Assembly: GCA_002633005.1 (NCBI GenBank)
Contig: NMRA01000111.1
Span: forward strand, 526,866 to 590,865
Source: Phoronis australis
Taxonomy: Eukaryota > Phoronida > Phoronidae
Direction of reading: 5' to 3'
DNA length: 64,000 bases
The notes below the pieces were generated by a model that was not told where the DNA came from, did not search any database, and saw only the letters and a list, made by a program, of their open reading frames with translations. The position numbers and the translations under genes are program-made. How positions within the stretch are numbered: the stretch's first letter is position 1; each line of letters begins with the position of its first letter. Positions 57,989 to 64,000 of the stretch are shown in pieces.

Positions 57989-59494
57989 GCTTTCACCTCT
58001 TGTGACGAAGTCGAGTTAAATTCTAGCAGTATATAGTCTCCTGGTGTTTAGCATCACGGTGTCTCTACGACGCCAAGGAATTTGTTACTTGGTTTGCATA
58101 CGCGAGTACGCGTTGTTTGATACCACAGCGCGTCTATCACGTTTTTCAAGTGCGGGATGTGAGAATAAGGTAAACCCGTGGCGTGCGGGGCAACCAAATC
58201 GGGACACTAACGACGTTGACTCGCTTCGTTATGTTCCTTTCTTGGCTTCGTAATGTTACGATAACACAATTTTTGGATAACTGTGTGACTTTTACTACAT
58301 AGATTATTACTTCTAGAGTCCTGTATAATTTCTGTTACAGACAGACATCTGCACATTCCTAGGTAGATAAATAGGCACAAGGCCACCTAATTTCCAGTCC
58401 TTCAGGAATTGAAGATATGCACTGCGCCGTGAGCGATGACAATAGCACACCACAGAGACGAGAATTTTGCTCAGTCTGGTTTTAATAGAAAACGTTTTTG
58501 CTATGTCAAAAAATCAAGAACAACAAACTTAAAAAAAGATGCGTAACGATCTTCAAAAACTAACCCCTCTTTCATGGCGTCTTATATGCTCGACATTGTT
58601 TTCAACATATCAAGACAATGACGTTGGTTTTGGTGTTTCAAACGTTAAGTTTAAGGAAAGTGGTCGAGTGACAAGCTCGTTTTGGAAGCTATATGCTACA
58701 GTTTCAGTGTCTCTCCGGGCAGTCATGAACTTCCGCACCACTTTGACTTGCAATGCTACGACAGCGGCAAAGAGTGTTGGGACTCGTGGATTCTGAAACG
58801 ACACGGGCAGATTGTTTATGTCACTAAGTTGACGTTTAGTGCAACATCTTGAATTTTTGAAGCGATAAAGTTCTATGACCTTCGTTGAGTCTAAAACCGT
58901 TGGATGAATTTTGAAAACCCATTGGGTGATTTTTGAAAACCCCTTGGGTGATTTTTGAAAACCCCTTACAAAGTTTGTTTAAAAATCGACTAGTGTGACT
59001 AACATTGGCCGAGTTGATCGAGGACTGGGGCTGAGCTACAGCTTATGTAAACCACAGGGTGCATGTTAGCATCCAATGAGATGCGTTTTCGCCGGTGAAT
59101 AATGATCTCTCAATGCAGCCAGTTATTCTGCTGTCGATGGAGAGAAACTGACATAGCATATTGTTTGGTATTCTTTACAGAAATGTTAGTGTTTAAGGTG
59201 CACACTTGTTGTAGTAAATACTCGTTAACAGAGAAAAGGCAAAAAATAAAGGATATTACATAGATATTTACATTATGGTATTTTCGAATTGTCATTCACG
59301 TTATTTCTCTAAGCACTTGTGCACTTGCCTATAATAATAGTATTCTCGCTAGTGCTGAAAATGAGACATCACCATTGAACAGATGCTGCACTCGTATTTA
59401 TGGCAAATCAAACTTCTGGCTGCTTGAAATACTATAAAATGTTGGCGGCGTTGCTCTGGATGACCAAGACCGCTACTCAGCGTGTTTTGCCGTC
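57989..59494. other. No gene recognised
   Basis: Apart from the 22-bp repeat there is no supported feature; short frames at 58539-58804 overlap on both strands without similarity. Confidence 0.4.
58900..58965. repeat. 22-bp tandem repeat, three units
   Basis: TTGGGTGATTTTTGAAAACC CC, twice exact and once diverged (first unit). Confidence 0.92.
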
Positions 59495-59903
59495 AAGGTA
59501 CCTAAACTACACGGTCAACGGACTCATAAACACGACTCACGGACCTGCAAACACCGTCCACTGACTCACAAAACACGATCCACGCACCCAAGTACACGGG
59601 ACACGGACTCATATTCACGAGGAAACACGGTTAACGGACCGCCAAACACGGGTCACTGACAAAATGAAGATGTCAAGCTGACCCAGGAAGCCAATGAGTC
59701 CGTGACCCGTGTTTGGCGGTCCGTTAACCTTGTTTCCTCATGAATATGAGTCCGTATCCCGTGTATTTGGGTGCGTGGATCGTGTTTTGGGAGTCCGTTC
59801 CCGTGTTTGTGAGTCAGTGGGTGGCGTTTGCAGGTCCGTGAGTCGTGTTCATGCGTCCGTGCCCGTGTTTATGAGTCCGTTGACCGTGTAGTTTAGGTAC
59901 CTT
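59495..59903. repeat. Foldback palindrome of AACACGG-ACTCA units, ~170-210-bp arms
   Basis: The left arm 59495-59666 starts AAGGTACCTAAACTACACGG; the right arm 59695-59903 ends with its exact complement CCGTGTAGTTTAGGTACCTT. Both arms consist of repeated words such as GGACTCATAAACACG, GACTCACGGACC and GACTCACAAAACACG. The right arm is longer, as if units were gained. The loop is only about 28 bp, so it could extrude a very long hairpin. Same units as 31268-31565. Confidence 0.88.
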
Positions 59904-60245
59904 AGCCGTGTTCTAAGGGAGAATAGGGTCTCGAGTTCTTAGAAGCCTTTGCCCCCTCCCCCAAATCCGTCTACGTGTAAAAAAGGTCCAGTGTAACTAT
60001 TTGAACGTGGTTTTGCGAAACAAATTCAAAGTTTCTAAACAGAAACCCTCAGTGTAGTAGTAAGGAAGTGGCACGGTTTATTAAATGAATCGTACATTTA
60101 CATGTGCGACCCTGGGAAACGTGGAGATTTGTCACACGTATCTTTTGAGGCATTTGCATATTTTGAAACTGTCTCGTAAAAATGTTTTTGTTAATTAATT
60201 AAACTATCTCTCACCGGATTAAGGCACGATATCCGGGCCTCGGTA

Positions 60246-60600
60246 TAATCTCGATTCTTGAAATCAAACTCGAAATTATTTTATAGTATTTTTCGTTTTA
60301 CTTCTGTACGGATTCAAGATAAGTGTCTATTATTCATTGCTCGAGCATAATGTTGTTTACATGGACAACTGTGTAATTCTATTTTGCACCTGATGGCCCC
60401 AACATCAAAAGGCGTAAGTTCGAAATCTGGATTTTTTTGAGTTTTTACTCCAGTCAAGTGTTGCTCGAATATAGGGGTCGCCATCGTATGTGTAATATAC
60501 TTAACTAGCAAAGATAATAGTCTTGAGTTCGTATTCAAGGAGAGCCGAAAATCTCAAATTTCGAGTTCGTTTCCGATTCCAAAGCTAATTAGTACGACCG
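60246..60600. repeat. Copy of the CTCGAAAT palindromic family
   Basis: ATCTCGATTCTTGAAATCAA ... ATTCAAGATAAGTGTCTATT ... TTTGCACCTGATGGCCCCAA matches the arm at 28766, followed by TTCGAAATCTGG and, near 60540-60575, AATTTCGAGTTCG words like the centre of the 28.8-kb copy. Confidence 0.6.
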
Positions 60601-63600
60601 AACAACGCTAGAGTCGATTCATAGCAGCCGTGAGGGGGCGCATCCGATTGTAGTCACTTACAAGAGTCTCCGCATTTTGAGAAACAGTACGGGCATCAAA
60701 TTGGTTCTCAAAATCCAGAACCCCTAGAAGCGACTATTGCGCTTTCATAAAAGAGTCTATTGGGATTGGTCAATCCTAAAATTGCGTATGTTCGCAGCTG
60801 CCTGTGTCTTCCGGCAGAGGTGGTAACAGAAATAGAATCATGCCACAGCAAGGAAAATTATTTGAGACCAATTTTGTGAGAGTTAACGAACAATTTTCAT
60901 TTTCATTTCAGCCAGTTTAACAGAGTGAAATGCATCTTTAAATCACTTCTGGATAAACAACGTAGCTCAGTGATATGTAAGCCTACCATTATATGCTACA
61001 GGCCCTGCGCTTTTTTGGGGCCCCGCGCTCACAGGATTGTTTTTAGAGGCACCAATAACATAAACGTATGATTCAGGTGATCCGAACCCCGGCGATTTGG
61101 AAAGTTTACGTTGTGGGCCCTGCCACTTTCAATATTTGTACAAAGATGCGGTGCCCAACTGGAAACTGACAGCGATGTCCAAAGTATGTGTCGCAGTGCT
61201 GCTTAGTCAAAGCGTGATCAGCACCGCGAGCCCCTAAAAGTGCAGAGAATCGTCAATGAAGGCGCCAGGTATTCATTACATGTTAACTGATTTTTTAATC
61301 ATACTTGAATTTACAGTTTGGGTTTTTTAAAATGTTAGCGGCAAAATCTGCAAAAGGTAGCATTTGATAATATAATCAGAATGACTGGCACCGAGCGTCG
61401 AGCCTCTGATTAGCTGTTAGTGTGTGAATTATCCTGAAATCGTCATCGACACCTAACATTACCTGGTGGACACTGTCTCATCACGTAGAACGGAAGCCGT
61501 GTCGATATTGCTTTCTTTCTCAAAAGTAAAAATTACATCATTTTGCTTTTGCTTTGAGTAACAACCCGTCTGCCATTCCCGTCTATACTGAATTCTTGTG
61601 TCCCATATATATACTAGGAGATAATTTTAATGACTTTAATAGTCTGAAGATGTGTCAAAAATCATTTCGTAATGTTTGGCTAATAGCGAACTTCGCCAGT
61701 ATTTCGGGCAAAGCTGCAGACTATACATGTAACCGTAGGCCTAATACTATATACAGTAGAGAAAGAAAACGAAACCGAGCTTACGATGACTTGTGGATCC
61801 GGCAATCTCGTTCTAGTTATTGAACCACAGAGATTTTAAACCAGAGGGTTCTCAGTTGTTATTTTATATTTTCCATGGAACACAAGTCAGCTCATGCAGC
61901 TACGGGTTCACTTGAAACAGACAGCTTAGTCAAGTCGCATGTATCTTATCGTTTGCGGTGGCCCTAAGTGGGTTTTAAAACTTTGTCAAGTCGGTACAGA
62001 AATCGTCTCTTCACCTGTTTTCAGATTTTGCTTTGAGATAATCGTTGTATGCGCACTTCAGTAGGGTCCTCCCGCAACTGCTTAATCCGACCGTGTTCCT
62101 CCACCGACCGTCATGTCCCTTAGCCAGATACTCCTTCTACACACTCAAGAGTCAAAATCTATTTCTGTCGTGCTCGAATTCGTGGTGTGCACCAGTAGCA
62201 CGAGCCCATATACCTAACAACGATATGTTTGAGGGGAGTTTGAAACGTCAGAGTGGAAACCTGGGAGCACTTTCAGTTCAATGAACGCAAAAAAATTAAA
62301 CTGAAATGAGTTCTGACCGCGATGAGAGCTTTTAGCAATTAGCAGACGAGCATGGTTTCACTGAGCCTCTTGGGCAGCGCACGTATTATAGTCACAGATA
62401 ACAGACAATTCCATCATGTTTCGTCTTCCGATTGGTTTTTAAGTACAGCGATGTATTCATTAACTAGTCTAAACGTGACTGAGAAGGCCACCACTGTGAT
62501 ATTTGTTTCAAAAGCTTAAATAAGCGCCATTGTTGAATATTCGCTTCACATTAATTGCTCATTAGTGGGCACCATTGATTAAGCAGCAGGAAGTTTAAAA
62601 CTGCTTAACCCGAGTCAATACTTGAAGGCAAAAAGCCCACCTAAACAAAATACCCATCCCAGTTAACAACTTATCTCTAGGACATCCTGTGGGAGAGGCC
62701 CCATGTTTTGTATACATTAAGATCAGAGATGCGTTTCCTAGCAATCTTGGAACTACTCAGATCACGAAAGTGTTCACGAGTTTTCACAACCTATTACCGG
62801 TACAAGCAAAGCAGGGGACCGCACTAGTTTTTCTCTCAAGTGTCTTACATCTAAGGAACACAGCCCAGATAAAGACAGTGCATCAACAACAGCACACAAA
62901 CAAGTTTATTATATTACAATTTTATACAAATATGGGCAAAATATAAGGACCAAGGCTATTTTTAAAGCTAGTATAAAACCACATTCTATGATTCTAACTT
63001 ATGATTTAGACCACCCACCCAAATAAAACTAGCTCCAGCTTGTTCCTTGCTCAGAGTAGAAGCAATTTCTGGCTCTAGAGAGGACTGACTAAGCTTGACA
63101 CCAGGGGGCACCATTATCTTTATTTCAGAGGCAGCAAAAATCCTAGTATGCTAGCAGAAATATCTAATCTGAGTATGGAACAAGTTGAGACAAGTTTCAT
63201 AACACCAAGTGGGTAGTAAATCAGATGACTAGTTAGTGTTTTGACAGAAGACGGATTGTAGCATAGTTAGTAACAAGTCCTGAACATTGTACATTCTTGA
63301 CCAGTAATTCTATTATTTCATAGAAAATTTTCACAAATTATTTCCGTAGACATGCAATGGGCAATTTTTCGATTGTACATATTTTGGAATTGCGATGCCT
63401 ACCAACTACTGATAGAAAATGTGAACATGTGATAACGATAAATACACACATTAGTATTAGGGTGAACAATCATGAACCAAATCCACCTTCACACTTCGGA
63501 GAGGGCTTTACAACCATGTCTGACTCTTGCCATTGTTTAGGTGTTTTTGCCTAAAAAAGAAGAAATGATCAACACTATAGTTATACAATGAGAATCATAA

Positions 63601-64000
63601 TATACAGCATTTTGCAGAACCATTGTTTTATTTGGGAGATTCAACAAAATTTTGGCTACATCCCATCATTATTCTTCTAAGCTTGATAGGAAATGATGGG
63701 TGTATACATCAAACCCATTAACATTGCATGTAATGACAGTGTCACTTAATTAGGAACACTCCTGCCAATTTTTATAACGTTCCTGGAAGTGCTTTAAATT
63801 GGCAGATAGAAAGGCAGACCCCAAAAAACGGACTCAAAAATTTAAAAATGCCCACTAGATGAAGGAGAATTGTCAAGGCTGTCCAAAAATGAAAACTTCT
63901 TTTTCTCTCCTTAATAGAAACCAATTTGCCATAAATTTTCCTGAAAATTCATACAAGAGCTCCGAAGATATAAAGGCGAACATATCAAATTAAAATTGCC
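60601..64000. other. No gene recognised
   Basis: No supported exon. From about 62600 the sequence becomes more AT-rich; on the minus strand AATAAA at 62905-62910 could be the end of a gene lying beyond the window, but nothing else supports this. Confidence 0.35.

Overview
The window is nuclear DNA of an animal, most likely a marine invertebrate. It is AT-rich and gene-sparse, with small exons bounded by GT/AG, a minus-strand astacin/ShK gene, an intronless fucosyltransferase, decayed LINE remains, and many palindromic or short inverted-repeat elements. No species can be named. Hemichordate, echinoderm, cephalochordate or cnidarian origin would all fit, and this is inference from protein families and repeat style only. 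Six isolated N bases (11102, 13200, 23474, 27947, 30981, 41126) point to a draft assembly.

Region 1, 27-10427: two related copies of one TTAA-flanked DNA transposon lie in opposite orientation, 31-4453 and 5769-10423, separated by 1.3 kb. Each carries a decayed two-exon transposase with a C2H2 finger. The coding strands point outwards. The right copy sits inside a ShK exon: the two halves of that exon are at 10428-10519 and 5721-5764, and the frame reconnects across one TTAA.

Region 2, 10428-18759 (minus strand): a secreted astacin-type zinc metalloprotease with C-terminal ShK domains. The exons run 18759-18684, 15543-15368 (zinc site), 14469-14248 (Met-turn), then ShK exons 11849-11721, 11517-11371 and 10973-10834, and the split ShK exon. 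One catalytic-domain exon and the signal/prodomain exons were not found. A THAP-domain relic lies in an intron.

Region 3, 18760-31600: almost no genes. It holds a LINE ORF1 relic (23.0-23.6 kb), a 21-bp minisatellite, MITEs with termini GCATGCGCGCACCCAG and 3-bp target duplications, and several foldback repeats.

Region 4, 31662-32894: the best gene of the window, an intact intronless GT11 alpha-1,2-fucosyltransferase-like gene with a TATA box. It is followed by a decayed L1-type reverse transcriptase (33.7-35.25 kb) with a MITE inserted in it.

Region 5, 35.3-64 kb: mostly repeats and non-coding DNA. It has a small intact coiled-coil gene (51633-52031), a related coiled-coil exon (57786-57988), and a few tentative exons (36.4, 36.8, 42.7, 45.3 kb). 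Foldback elements whose arms are built of degenerate short tandem units recur at 31.3, 37.3 and 59.5 kb.
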